Origin: Hymenobacter psoromatis | GTDB taxonomy: Bacteria; Bacteroidota; Bacteroidia; Cytophagales; Hymenobacteraceae | Reading direction: 5' to 3' | Length of the DNA stretch: 64,000 nucleotides | Assembly: GCF_020012125.1 (NCBI RefSeq) | Contig: NZ_JAIFAG010000001.1 | Span: 4,216,001 to 4,280,000, forward strand | In this document: piece by piece, positions 36,593 to 44,859 of the stretch | How the letters are laid out: each line of letters starts with the position of its first letter | Position numbering within the stretch: the first letter of the stretch is position 1 | Program-made: the position numbers and the translations under genes | Notes under the pieces: model-generated | What the model saw: only the letters and a program-made list of their open reading frames with translations | The model's database searches: none | What the model was told of the DNA's origin: nothing

Positions 36593-37996
36593 ATGTTCGG
36601 ACTTGAACCCCATGTATTACTACTACTAGCGGCTTGTTTGCTTGCCGCTTGCGCGTTTGAATTCGTTAACGGCTTCCACGACACGGCCAACGCCGTGGCC
36701 ACGGTCATCTACACTAACACGCTGCGGCCCTGGGTGGCGGTGGTGTGGTCGGCCTTCTGGAACTTCATCGGGGTCTTCTCGGGCGGCATTGGCGTGGCGA
36801 TGGGCATCGTGTACCTACTACCCGTCGAAAGCCTAGTGGACCAGAACGTGTACCACGGCATTGCGATGGTAGGCGCGCTCATTGTAGCGGCCATCATCTG
36901 GAACATCGGCACCTGGTACTACGGCATTCCGTCGTCGTCGTCGCACGCGCTTATTGGCTCCATCCTGGGGGTAGGCATTGCGTTTTCACTGCTGCCCGGC
37001 GGGCAGGGCGCGGCCGTGAATTGGGGCAAGGCCGGCGAAAGCGGCCTGGCATTGCTGCTGAGCCCCATCCTGGGCTTCACCTTTACCATCCTGGCGATGT
37101 TTCTGCTCAAGCGGTTTTTTCCGAGCAAAGCACTATTTAAGGAGCCTCACAAGCGCAAGCCGCCGCCTTTGTTTATCCGCCTCACGCTCATCACCACCTG
37201 CACGCTGGTAAGCTTTTTTCACGGCTCCAACGACGGGCAAAAAGGGGTAGGGCTGATTATGCTCATTCTCATCGGCATCGTACCCATTCATTTTGCCCTG
37301 GATACTAATAAGAATCCGCTCGACCTGCGCGACGCACTCGGCCGGGTCGAATATGTTATCAACCGCTTGAATCCTAGCGTACTGAGCACTAAAGACCAAG
37401 AGATGCTGGCCGCCGTGCGCCTCCAAACCGCCGACCTCGACCGCGTATTCGCCGGCAAAACCAAGGTAGACCAGCTGCCCAAGCAGGCCCGCTTCGAGAT
37501 TCGGCGCGACATTCTGCTGCTCGCCAACCGGGGCAAAAAGTTGCTGGGCTCCGACCAGGTACCCCTCAGCACTGCCGACCGCGCTACCTACACCAAGGCC
37601 ATCGAGGAGATGAAAACCTTCACCGACTATGCGCCCTGGCAGGTGCTGCTGATGGTGTCGCTGTCCTTGGCCTGCGGCACCACTATCGGCTGGCAGCGCA
37701 TCGTCAAAACCATTGGCGAGCGCATCGGCAAGGAGCACCTTACCTACGCCCAGGGCGCCAGCTCGGAGCTGGTGGCGGCCGCCATGATTGGCCTGAGTAC
37801 GCAGTCGGGCCTACCCACCTCTACTACGCACGTGCTCACCTCGTCCATCGCGGGCAGCATGGTGGCCAGCCGCGGCGTCAAGAATATCAACCCCAGCATG
37901 GTGCGCAGCATTGCCCTGGCCTGGGTGCTTACGCTGCCCGTCACGATGGTGCTCTCGGGGCTGCTGTTTCTGCTCTTCCGCTCGTTCACGGGGTAG
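36593..37996 (+). CDS. Inorganic phosphate transporter, Pit family
   Basis: A 467-residue inner-membrane symporter of phosphate with protons or sodium. Signature sequences are EFVNGFHDTANAVATVI (about residues 23-39) and VSFFHGSNDGQKGVGLIM (about 204-221), the two PiT repeats. A cytoplasmic loop of about 110 residues (NKNPLDLRDALG to KTFTDYAPWQ) separates the halves, and the C-terminal half includes GLPTSTTHVLTSSIAG. About ten membrane helices. It stands alone, divergent from glyS, with its own promoter box and terminator. Its stop codon TAG lies inside the octamer GGGGTAGG (37990-37997). Confidence 0.92.
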   Translation: MFGLEPHVLLLLAACLLAACAFEFVNGFHDTANAVATVIYTNTLRPWVAVVWSAFWNFIGVFSGGIGVAMGIVYLLPVESLVDQNVYHGIAMVGALIVAAIIWNIGTWYYGIPSSSSHALIGSILGVGIAFSLLPGGQGAAVNWGKAGESGLALLLSPILGFTFTILAMFLLKRFFPSKALFKEPHKRKPPPLFIRLTLITTCTLVSFFHGSNDGQKGVGLIMLILIGIVPIHFALDTNKNPLDLRDALGRVEYVINRLNPSVLSTKDQEMLAAVRLQTADLDRVFAGKTKVDQLPKQARFEIRRDILLLANRGKKLLGSDQVPLSTADRATYTKAIEEMKTFTDYAPWQVLLMVSLSLACGTTIGWQRIVKTIGERIGKEHLTYAQGASSELVAAAMIGLSTQSGLPTSTTHVLTSSIAGSMVASRGVKNINPSMVRSIALAWVLTLPVTMVLSGLLFLLFRSFTG

Positions 37997-38065
37997 GGGC
38001 TAGTGTCGAACAGTTGGCGCTGGATTTATACAACGACGGGCGGGGATAAGCTCCGCACCTTACAG

Positions 38066-38096
38066 AAAAAGCCAACCCATTTAGGGTTGGCTTTTT
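38066..38096 (+). terminator. Terminator of the Pit gene
   Basis: Stem AAAAAGCCAACCC (38066-38078) and GGGTTGGCTTTTT (38084-38096) with a five-base loop and a T-run. It faces the plus-strand Pit gene that ends at 37996. Confidence 0.9.
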
Positions 38097-38165
38097 TACT
38101 AGGCTGCTTGGCCAGCGGGCCTTTTGGTAACACAGGAATAATCCCTGCTTCACCGAGTTATCAAC

Positions 38166-38200
38166 TTATCCACAGCCAAAAACGGCCTTTTTGTGGATAA
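38166..38200. other. Pair of perfect, inverted DnaA boxes
   Basis: TTATCCACA on the plus strand at 38166-38174 and its reverse complement at 38192-38200, 17 bases apart. They are 1.4 kb from the main box cluster, in the noncoding gap 37997-38253. They may be an outlying part of the origin or a titration site. Confidence 0.75.
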
Positions 38201-38253
38201 CTTTTACGATTGCTGGACAATTAGGGGAACTAGCTGGCTTTTAGCCAGCAACC

Positions 38254-38745
38254 CTACTTTGGCCACTGCACTACCAAGTCGTCATCAATGAAGACGCCAA
38301 AATTGACAAATTGCAGCAGGCCCTCCTCAAAATACATATCAATCATTGACTTCTCGTAGGAGAGGCGCACCTCGCCACCTTCCATCGTTTCCAGCTCGGG
38401 CGCGGCCTGGCCGTGGCGCTGCATGAGGGCCTTCACCTGGTCGAGCGGCCGGCCGTAAATAACTTCGCCAAAGAGGCGCAGGCCGGGGTTATCGGTTTCG
38501 ATGCAGCTCAGGCGGAAGTCGTCTTCGCGGTCGAAATAAAGTGAGAGCAGGTGGTCGTCTTCGTAGTAGTTCCAAGCCTGGTGCTCGAAGTCATCCTCGT
38601 CCTCCGACTCGTCAATTTCCTCGGGCTCGCCCACCAGGGTGCGCACCTCATCCATCGTGGTGCCGAAGCGCAGCGGGCCCATGCCGGTACCCAGAATAAT
38701 TTCGTTTTCCTCGATGCTGCTGGGGGTGGTCGTCGGGGTGTTCAT
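38254..38745 (-). CDS. Acidic conserved hypothetical protein near the origin
   Basis: A 163-residue, very acidic protein with no signal or membrane segment. The opening LGTGMGPLRFGTTMDEVRTLVGEPEEID has the shape 'G-G-h-x-F-G-x-T-x-x-E-V-x-x-L-h-G-x-P' seen in several small domains of unknown role. It continues with alternating strands (HQAWNYYEDDHLLSLYFDRED, LSCIETDNPGLRLFGEVIYG) and ends VNFGVFIDDDLVVQWPK. I do not recognise a named family. The start is preceded by the octamer CCTACCCC two bases away (minus sense). It lies between the outlying DnaA boxes and the DUF4385 gene. Confidence 0.65.
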   Translation of the reverse strand: MNTPTTTPSSIEENEIILGTGMGPLRFGTTMDEVRTLVGEPEEIDESEDEDDFEHQAWNYYEDDHLLSLYFDREDDFRLSCIETDNPGLRLFGEVIYGRPLDQVKALMQRHGQAAPELETMEGGEVRLSYEKSMIDMYFEEGLLQFVNFGVFIDDDLVVQWPK

Positions 38746-38786
38746 GGGGGGTAGGGATGATAGTAGAAGGAAGGCAAAGGTAAAGC

Positions 38787-38900
38787 GTAGGGTAAGCTTT
38801 AGCTTGCCGCCTGGCAGGAATGTGCGCTACGCTTCAGCTTGCCGTTGCAGCACCCGCGTCCCATGCCCGGTAAGCGAAGGCCTACCCTACCCCCTTCTCG
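38787..38900. repeat. GGYAAGC hairpin cluster (copy 1)
   Basis: Four related units occur in about 120 bases: GGTAAGCTTTAGC, the reverse complement CGGCAAGCTGAAGC, CGGTAAGCGAAGG and CGGCAAGCGAAAG, flanked by GTAGGG and CCTACCCTACCCC. They can fold into stacked hairpins. A similar set is at 59902-60088. The cluster fills the gap between the hypothetical gene and DUF4385. Confidence 0.6.
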
Positions 38901-38923
38901 GCAAGCGAAAGCCCACCGCCCGT

Positions 38924-39418
38924 TCACTTCCCGTATCTGGCCTCGAAGGCGGCTTTCTGGTGCTGGTACGCGGGCAGAGCTTTGGCCTCGTCCCATTTGG
39001 CTTTAAAAATGGCGGCAGCTTCCACTTTATCCACATCAGGATGTGAATTACGGGGCAATTCGGGGCGGCCGTGGGCTCCGCTCTGGCCTTTTTTGTCGGC
39101 GGGCACCGGGCCGGCGTATTTCTTGCCGCCAGCGTGGTTGGCGTAGCGCCGGGCGCGGGTAAAGCCCATCTGCAAAAACTTGCGGGCCATGTCGGCCCCC
39201 ACGAAGTCCTCTTGCGCCAAATAGTCCTCGAAAAGCGCCCAGATAGCGGCCGCCGACGCGCGGGCGCTGGCCGCATCCTTGAAGCGCCAGTGGGGCAGGA
39301 TTTCGCCCTTGTAGGGCTGCACCAGCAGCACGCCCTGCTCGCCCCTCCCTACCCGGTATAGCTCGGGGTGCGCCCGAAAGTCAGTGGTCGCAAAATTCAG
39401 GTCGTAGTCGAAAGGCAT
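38924..39418 (-). CDS. DUF4385 protein
   Basis: A 164-residue soluble protein. The text FDYDLNFATTDFRAHPELYR, VGRGEQGVLLVQPYKGEILP, HWRF, and DFVGADMARKFLQMGFTRAR then RYAN is characteristic of DUF4385. The function is unknown. The conserved, basic middle (FTRARRYANHAGGKKY) suggests nucleic-acid contact (speculative). It is the gene immediately left of the proposed origin and points away from it. Upstream of the ATG is a heptad leader (39421-39451). Codon use is normal. Confidence 0.8.
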   Translation of the reverse strand: MPFDYDLNFATTDFRAHPELYRVGRGEQGVLLVQPYKGEILPHWRFKDAASARASAAAIWALFEDYLAQEDFVGADMARKFLQMGFTRARRYANHAGGKKYAGPVPADKKGQSGAHGRPELPRNSHPDVDKVEAAAIFKAKWDEAKALPAYQHQKAAFEARYGK

Positions 39419-39420
39419 AT

Positions 39421-39451
39421 CGATTTTGGTTTTTGATTATTCGTTTTTCGG
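39421..39451 (-). repeat. Heptad leader upstream of the DUF4385 gene
   Basis: On the minus strand: CGAAAAA, CGAATAA, TCAAAAA, CCAAAAT, then CGATATG, which contains the start codon. The period is exactly 7 bases. A related A-rich set lies on the plus strand at about 39487-39517. Confidence 0.7.
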
Positions 39452-39527
39452 CAAACTGGCCTTTCGGGTTGGGCCGGCCGTTATTCAGCGAACAGCGAAA
39501 AACCAGAAACGAAAAATGGACCGTGAG

Positions 39528-40029
39528 TTTTCCACAAACTCAAATTGTGAATTAATTTCTTTTTTAAAAATCTCTTTTTGTTTCCATCCATCAGGGCAGT
39601 GGATAAGTGGACAACCTGGGAGAGTTATCCACTGCGTGGATAACGGGTGGGTAACTATGGGCTTATGCACCGCCTATCCACAGGCCTTGTGGATAATAGT
39701 TGTTTGATTATGAATAGCTTAAACTACTTTTCCACTATCAACACTACTTATCCACGAATCCACAATCCACAGTAGATGGGGTGTGTGGATAGTGTGCGTA
39801 GCCCCGCTAGGTTATCCACGCTTATCCACAGCGCCGCTGAACTGCCAGCCGGACCGGATTACCAAAAAAAGTTGTGCTCAACTTATGCACCGCGCCCTAC
39901 TCCTTATCCCCACGCTTATCCACAAAAAAGCTCCCGCCCGCCGCTCACAGTGGATAACCCAGTGGATAACTCGTGTAAAACTACTAAAAAAGGCCCTTAG
40001 TAACTGCAAACGGCTCTAAGTTATCCACT
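39528..40029. other. oriC: Probable chromosome replication origin (oriC), DnaA-box cluster
   Basis: No gene is present in 39419-40077. Boxes seen on plus: 39625 (TTATCCACT), 39674 (CTATCCACA), 39748 and 39812 (TTATCCACG), 39822 and 39916 (TTATCCACA, perfect), 40021 (TTATCCACT). On minus: 39598, 39949 and 39961 (TTATCCACT), 39635 (TTATCCACG), 39688 (TTATCCACA, perfect), 39784 (CTATCCACA). Weaker copies TTTTCCACA at 39528 and TTTTCCACT at 39728. An AT-rich stretch at 39537-39590 adjoins the left edge and is a candidate unwinding element. mnmG lies 3 kb away, and parS and recF lie on the other side. dnaA itself is not in the window. Confidence 0.88.
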
Positions 40030-40077
40030 TTCATTCCCTCAGGCCGGCCGTATCGCGAGGAAGGTAGAGACGCGACT

Positions 40078-41769
40078 CTAGAAGCTCAAATCCTCCTTTA
40101 TTTCGAAGCCCGCGCGAAGCTGGATGAGCTTGGGGTTGAGGTATACCGGCTCGGGAGCCACCTTCAGGTTGGGGTCGCCGCCGCGCCAGTGGCCGTCGCC
40201 ATCCTGGTCGATGAGCGCGCGCAGGCGGTACTTGCCGGGCGCGAGGTGGTCGAAGCGGTAAGTGCCGCGCGGCGAGTTCAGCTGCGTCAGCACCTGGTAT
40301 TTCTCATCGAGCAGCTGCAGCTCGAAGCGCGGGTATTTGCTCTGGATAGTGCCCAGCAGCACGCCGCTCGGGTCCTGGTCGGTCACGGCCAGGCGCACGG
40401 GGCGGCGCAGGCCCAGGCTCTGCCCCGTAATGGTGAGTAGGGCCGTGCTGTCGAGGCGTATCTCCACGGTTTTCAGGGCCTTGGTATCGATATTAACTAG
40501 CAGCTCGGTACGGCTGGGGCTGAGGCTGGCCTCGTCGGGCACGCGCAGGGCGTGGGTTTTGAGGGAGTCTTCGCTGAGCGTGCCGGGGCTTTTGCCCGCC
40601 ACCAGCCGCACCGGCACCGAAAAGCGAAATTTCAGCTGCCCCTGCCGGTACACCGAGCGGGGGCTGCCCACCAGGGTAGTGCCCGCCAGCGGCTGGGCCT
40701 TTTTGCTCACGGCCGTCGGCACCGGAAACCGCAGGTTGAGGGTGTCGCGGCGCGTGTTGCCCACGCTGTCGGTGGCCACCAGCAGGTAGCGGCCATCACC
40801 CACCTCCGGCGTTTTGTAGATGACTACCGAGTGGCCCAGGTCAGTTAGCTCGGCGGCGCGCTGCACGGCGGCCGTATCGGCGGCTTCGGAACTGCCCAGC
40901 GGGGCCAGCCGGGCGGTGCGCAGGCCCTCATTAAAGGCGAGGCGGGCCTGCGTGGCCGTGGTTTCGAAAGCGGTGCGGCGGGGGGGTAGGCGGTCGGGCC
41001 GCACCAAGTGCAGGGCGCGGGGCGCGGTCGTGTCCGTCACGGAAATCGGGCCGGGTAGGTAGGCTATCTTCTCACCGTCGTCGAAACGGCCGTTGTTGTT
41101 CTTGTCGGCCCAGGCGTAGATATTGTAAGGAGCGGTGCGCACAAAATTGAGCTGAAATGCTCCCTTGTCGTCGGTGCGGGTAAGGTAGTAGGGCTGGGCC
41201 CGGCGCACGCCCACCGTATCGGTGGGGCGGTAGAGGCCCACCACTGCGTCTTTCGCCAGGCGGTCGCTGAGCAAGTCGGTTACGGTGCCGCGCACCACGC
41301 CCGAGTCGAGGGTAGCGCCGGTGCTGAAGCTCAGGGCCTGATACTTGGCCGGCAGACTCTCGTTGGCATCCACGACAGCCTTGCGAAAATTGAACGAATA
41401 AGTGGTATTCGCCTCCAGCGGCTGCTTGAACAAGAGGGTTACCGCGTCGCGGTCCGGGCGCACCGAGTACGAGTTTTCGGGCGCGAGCTGCGGGGTAATG
41501 AGCAGGTTTTTGGATAGCTCCTTGAGCTGAATCGGCTCCGAAAAAGTGAGCTTAATAAACTGCTGCTTCACGTTGCGGGCGGCGCTGTCGGGAGAGGTGG
41601 CCACCAGGCGCGGCGGCGTTTTGTCGCGCGGCCCGCCCTGCGGCGAGCTGATGGACGCGCAACTGCCCAGCGCCAGCAGCCCCGCCAGCACCAGGGCCGC
41701 ACCCGCGCCGCGCTCCGTCGCTTTTGCCTTGGTGCTACACAAAAAACGAACGGCGGCGCGAAAACTCAT
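40078..41769 (-). CDS. Ig-like (Big_5) domain lipoprotein of Bacteroidota
   Basis: A 563-residue protein. A long basic head is followed by a lipoprotein signal ending LLALGSC, so Cys37 is the likely lipid site. The mature part opens SSPQGGPRDKTPPRLVATSPDS, the classic start of the Big_5 'Ig-like' proteins of this phylum, and continues FIKLTFSEPIQLKEL. It then has carboxypeptidase-regulatory-like beta folds (LRGTVTDLLSDRLA-like, YAWADKNNNGRFDDGEKI and ALIDQDGDGHWRGGDP, both calcium-loop-like). It is probably outer-membrane attached. The role is unknown, although the family is conserved and commonly single copy. It is the first gene right of the origin and is transcribed towards it. A fragment of the GTAGAGACGCGA repeat lies at its end. 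Confidence 0.8.
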   Translation of the reverse strand: MSFRAAVRFLCSTKAKATERGAGAALVLAGLLALGSCASISSPQGGPRDKTPPRLVATSPDSAARNVKQQFIKLTFSEPIQLKELSKNLLITPQLAPENSYSVRPDRDAVTLLFKQPLEANTTYSFNFRKAVVDANESLPAKYQALSFSTGATLDSGVVRGTVTDLLSDRLAKDAVVGLYRPTDTVGVRRAQPYYLTRTDDKGAFQLNFVRTAPYNIYAWADKNNNGRFDDGEKIAYLPGPISVTDTTAPRALHLVRPDRLPPRRTAFETTATQARLAFNEGLRTARLAPLGSSEAADTAAVQRAAELTDLGHSVVIYKTPEVGDGRYLLVATDSVGNTRRDTLNLRFPVPTAVSKKAQPLAGTTLVGSPRSVYRQGQLKFRFSVPVRLVAGKSPGTLSEDSLKTHALRVPDEASLSPSRTELLVNIDTKALKTVEIRLDSTALLTITGQSLGLRRPVRLAVTDQDPSGVLLGTIQSKYPRFELQLLDEKYQVLTQLNSPRGTYRFDHLAPGKYRLRALIDQDGDGHWRGGDPNLKVAPEPVYLNPKLIQLRAGFEIKEDLSF

Positions 41770-41840
41770 TAACGGAAGAAGCGAAAAACTCAGTAAAAGT
41801 AGCCGGGCCGCCGAACTACGACGGCGCGAATCCCGCGTCC

Positions 41841-42770
41841 CTACCCCTTCTGCGCTACGTAGAGCAGACTCGAATATTGCCCGCTATGCTGCGCGGCGTA
41901 CTGGTTGGAGCGGAAGCCCGCCCGCAGCACGGCCAGCCGGCCCTGCGCCTGGCTGGCGGGCCGCAGCTGCTCCGAGAGCAGGCTCACGTAGTAGGCGTCG
42001 AGGGGCAGGGGTAGGGTTTGGGCCACGCGCAGGCCGTGGCCGGCCAGCAGCCGGCTTATGGTGGCCGGCACAAAGTGGTAGAGGTGGCGCGGTACGTCGT
42101 AAGCGGCCCAGTCCTGGCGGTAGTGCTGGGCATCGAGGCTATCGGGGTTGGGCACCGCGATGAGCAGGTGCCCGCCCGGCTTCAGCACGCTCACCAGCTG
42201 CGCCAGCGTTTCCTGCAAGGCGTGCACGTGCTCCAGCACGTGCCACAGCGTCACGGTATCGAAGCTGGCGGGGGGTAGGGTGGCCAGCGCGCTCTCTTCC
42301 AGCATGGGCTGCCCCACGCGGGCGGCGGCATCCTGGCGGGCACCGGGGTTGGGTTCCAGGCCCGTTACCTGCCAGCCCGCGCTTTTGGCGCGCGCCAAAA
42401 AGTGGCCCGTGCCGCAGCCATAGTCGAGCAACTGCCCCGCCCTACCCCCATTCAGCCGCGTGATAAGCGCCACCTTGCGCCGCATGGTGAAGAAGCGCGC
42501 CACCCGGTACACGCGGTTCACCAGGCCCCGCGCCCCGCTGTTGTGCGATACATAAGCCGCTGACTCATAGTACCGCCCAATGTGGTCGGCATTGGGCCGG
42601 GGGTTGGTAAACTGCAAGCCGCAGCCCGCGCACTGCGCAATCGTGAACGTCTCCTGGCTCACCGACTTGTCCTGCACTTGCAGCTTGGCGGGCAAATTGG
42701 TGCCGCCGCATACCGGGCAGGCGGCCAGAAACTCAGTGGTGTCTAAAGATTCTAACGGCACAAGCAACAA
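41841..42770 (-). CDS. SAM-dependent methyltransferase with N-terminal zinc-ribbon-like segment
   Basis: A 309-residue protein. Residues 17-60 hold two CxxC pairs (CPVCGG, CAGCGLQFTNPRP). The class I methyltransferase core follows: motif I LLDYGCGTGHFL, acidic LEPNP, motif II FDTVTLWHVLEHV, and LKPGGHLLIAVPN. This architecture (Methyltransf_23 after a CxxC head) is common near polysaccharide genes, but none is seen here. The first usable start is a TTG at 42770. GTG at 42761 is an alternative. A GAACTTTG box lies at 42785. The stop TAG is inside the octamer (minus-sense GGGGTAGG). The substrate is unknown. Confidence 0.8.
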   Translation of the reverse strand: MLLVPLESLDTTEFLAACPVCGGTNLPAKLQVQDKSVSQETFTIAQCAGCGLQFTNPRPNADHIGRYYESAAYVSHNSGARGLVNRVYRVARFFTMRRKVALITRLNGGRAGQLLDYGCGTGHFLARAKSAGWQVTGLEPNPGARQDAAARVGQPMLEESALATLPPASFDTVTLWHVLEHVHALQETLAQLVSVLKPGGHLLIAVPNPDSLDAQHYRQDWAAYDVPRHLYHFVPATISRLLAGHGLRVAQTLPLPLDAYYVSLLSEQLRPASQAQGRLAVLRAGFRSNQYAAQHSGQYSSLLYVAQKG

Positions 42771-42821
42771 AAAAATACGCGCGGCAAAGTTCGCAAGGCT
42801 TGGCGTAAGCCCCTACCCCCT

Positions 42822-44690
42822 CTACCGATTCAAATACACCATCAGCACCGACACGTCGGCCGGACTCACCCCGCTGATGCGCGAAGCCTGGCCCAGGGTT
42901 TCAGGCTGAATCTTGAGTAGCTTTTCGCGGGCCTCGTGGCTGAGCGCCGGCATGGCGCCGTAGTTCAGGCGGCCCTGAATGTGGAAGTCTTCCAACTCGC
43001 GCATGCGCTGGGCCTGCTGCTGCTCCTTCTGCAAATACGTTTCGTACTTGGTCTGGATAATGGCCTGCTCTTTGGCATCTTCGCTGAACGCGGCCAGCTT
43101 TTCGGCCAACTCGGGCAGCGTGGCGGCTAGTTCGGGCAGCTCAATACTGGGCCGGCGCAGCAGGTTGAGGGCGCGGGTTTTTTCATGAATTTCGGCCGAA
43201 CCCTTCTCCACCAAAAAGCCGTTAATCGTGGCCGGCTCAATGCCGAAACTGGCCAGTACTTGCAGCGCGGCGGCGGTGTCGGCCTCCTTCTGGCGCACCC
43301 GCGCCAGGCGCTCGTCGCTGGCCAGGCCCAGGGCGTGGCCCAGCGGCGTGAGGCGCAGGTCGGCATTGTCCTGGCGTAGCATAATGCGGTGCTCGGCGCG
43401 GCTCGTAAACATGCGGTAGGGCTCGTCGGTGCCCTTGTTAATAAGGTCATCAATGAGCACGCCGATGTAGGCCTCGTCGCGCCGCAGCGTGAAAGCGGGT
43501 TTGCCCGCCACGCGCTGGTGGGCGTTAATGCCGGCCATCAGGCCCTGGCAGGCGGCTTCCTCGTAGCCGGTGGTGCCATTGATTTGGCCAGCCAGCCAGA
43601 GGTTCCGCACCGGCTTGGTTTCGAGGGTATTAGTCAGCTGCGTGGGCGGGAAAAAGTCGTACTCAATGGCGTAGCCGGGCCGGAACATCTTGGCCTTTTC
43701 AAAGCCCGCGATTTCGCGCAGGGCGCGGTACTGCACGTCTTCGGGCAGCGAGCTGCTGAAGCCGTTCACGTAGCATTCCACGGTAGACCAGCCTTCCGGT
43801 TCTACAAAAATCTGGTGGCGGTCCTTGTCGGCGAAGCGGTTGATTTTGTCCTCCACGCTCGGGCAGTAGCGCGGCCCCAGGCCCTTAATGCGCCCCTGAA
43901 ACATGGGCGATTTCTCGAAGCCTTCGCGCAAGATGTTGTGCACCCGCTCGTTGGTGTAGGTGATGTAGCACGGGCGCTGCCCGGTGAGCGGCGGCGTGTC
44001 GAGGTACGAGAAGCGGCTCGGGGTGGCGTCGCCATCTTGCACTTCCATTTTGGAGTAGTCGAGCGAGCGGCCGTCCACGCGGGGCGGGGTGCCGGTTTTC
44101 ATGCGCCCGGCCTTAAAGCCCAGCTCCACGAGCTGCTCCGTAATGCCGCAGCTGTTGCGTTCGGCGGCCCTACCCCCTCCAAAGTTCTTCTCGCCAATGT
44201 GAATGAGGCCGTTGAGAAATGTGCCGTTGGTGAGCACCACCGTTTTGCTCCGAAACTCGATGCCCAGCGCGGTGGTAATGCCCACGCAGGCATCGTTTTC
44301 AATAAGCAAACCCGTCACGGCTTCCTGCCAGAAATCCACGTTCGGAATCTGCTCCAGCGTCAGACGCCAGTCTTCGGCGAAGCGCATGCGGTCGCTTTGG
44401 GCACGCGGGCTCCACATGGCGGGGCCTTTGGAGCGGTTCAGCATCCGAAACTGAATCATGGTGCGGTCGGTGATGAGGCCTGACTGGCCGCCGAGCGCGT
44501 CGATTTCGCGCACAATCTGGCCTTTTGCTACCCCACCCATCGCGGGGTTACACGACATCTGGGCGATGGTATTCATATTCATCGTCACCAGCAGCACTTT
44601 CGAGCCGAGGTTGGCGGCGGCGGCGGCGGCCTCGCAGCCGGCGTGGCCCGCGCCCACTACAATCAGGTCGTATTCAGTATCGGAGAACAT
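42822..44690 (-). CDS. mnmG: tRNA uridine-5-carboxymethylaminomethyl(34) synthesis protein MnmG (GidA)
   Basis: A 622-residue FAD enzyme that with MnmE modifies the wobble uridine of several tRNAs. FAD-binding motif VVGAGHAGCEAA (about residues 10-21), NPAMGGVAKGQIVREIDALGG, GTFLNGLIHIGEKNFGGGRAAE, family signature GTGYEE-like TTGYEEAACQGLMAG, and a C-terminal helical domain for MnmE contact. Length is normal. gidA is a well-known neighbour of replication origins, which supports the origin call at 39.5-40 kb. Upstream are a heptad leader (44695-44722) and a near-consensus -7 box GAACTTTG at 44785-44792. Confidence 0.96.
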   Translation of the reverse strand: MFSDTEYDLIVVGAGHAGCEAAAAAANLGSKVLLVTMNMNTIAQMSCNPAMGGVAKGQIVREIDALGGQSGLITDRTMIQFRMLNRSKGPAMWSPRAQSDRMRFAEDWRLTLEQIPNVDFWQEAVTGLLIENDACVGITTALGIEFRSKTVVLTNGTFLNGLIHIGEKNFGGGRAAERNSCGITEQLVELGFKAGRMKTGTPPRVDGRSLDYSKMEVQDGDATPSRFSYLDTPPLTGQRPCYITYTNERVHNILREGFEKSPMFQGRIKGLGPRYCPSVEDKINRFADKDRHQIFVEPEGWSTVECYVNGFSSSLPEDVQYRALREIAGFEKAKMFRPGYAIEYDFFPPTQLTNTLETKPVRNLWLAGQINGTTGYEEAACQGLMAGINAHQRVAGKPAFTLRRDEAYIGVLIDDLINKGTDEPYRMFTSRAEHRIMLRQDNADLRLTPLGHALGLASDERLARVRQKEADTAAALQVLASFGIEPATINGFLVEKGSAEIHEKTRALNLLRRPSIELPELAATLPELAEKLAAFSEDAKEQAIIQTKYETYLQKEQQQAQRMRELEDFHIQGRLNYGAMPALSHEAREKLLKIQPETLGQASRISGVSPADVSVLMVYLNR

Positions 44691-44694
44691 AGTC

Positions 44695-44722
44695 GGTCAG
44701 CAGTTAGCAATCAGCAAGTAGC
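44695..44722 (-). repeat. Heptad leader upstream of mnmG
   Basis: Plus-strand reading GGTCAGC, AGTTAGC, AATCAGC, AAGTAGC: AGC at the end of every 7-base unit. It ends four bases before the mnmG ATG (minus strand). Confidence 0.75.
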
Positions 44723-44859
44723 AGTGCGCCAAGTATCAAGCGTATGGGGGCTGATAATTGTTCATTGATGCCTACTAATTGACACAAAGTTCGCCACAAA
44801 ACCGGCTGTGCCGCCTACCCCTTCCCTACTGCCTCAGGTACCCGGAACGAAGCATGAGT

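Noticed and set aside
38003..38200. 65-residue plus-strand frame after the Pit gene
   Set aside because: It spans the Pit terminator and a DnaA box. The peptide is not protein-like.
37997..40077. Plasmid origin or integrated plasmid instead of chromosome oriC
   Set aside because: Flanked by core genes (glyS, mnmG, ileS, recF), with no rep gene or iteron-like direct repeats. Boxes are on both strands and irregularly spaced.
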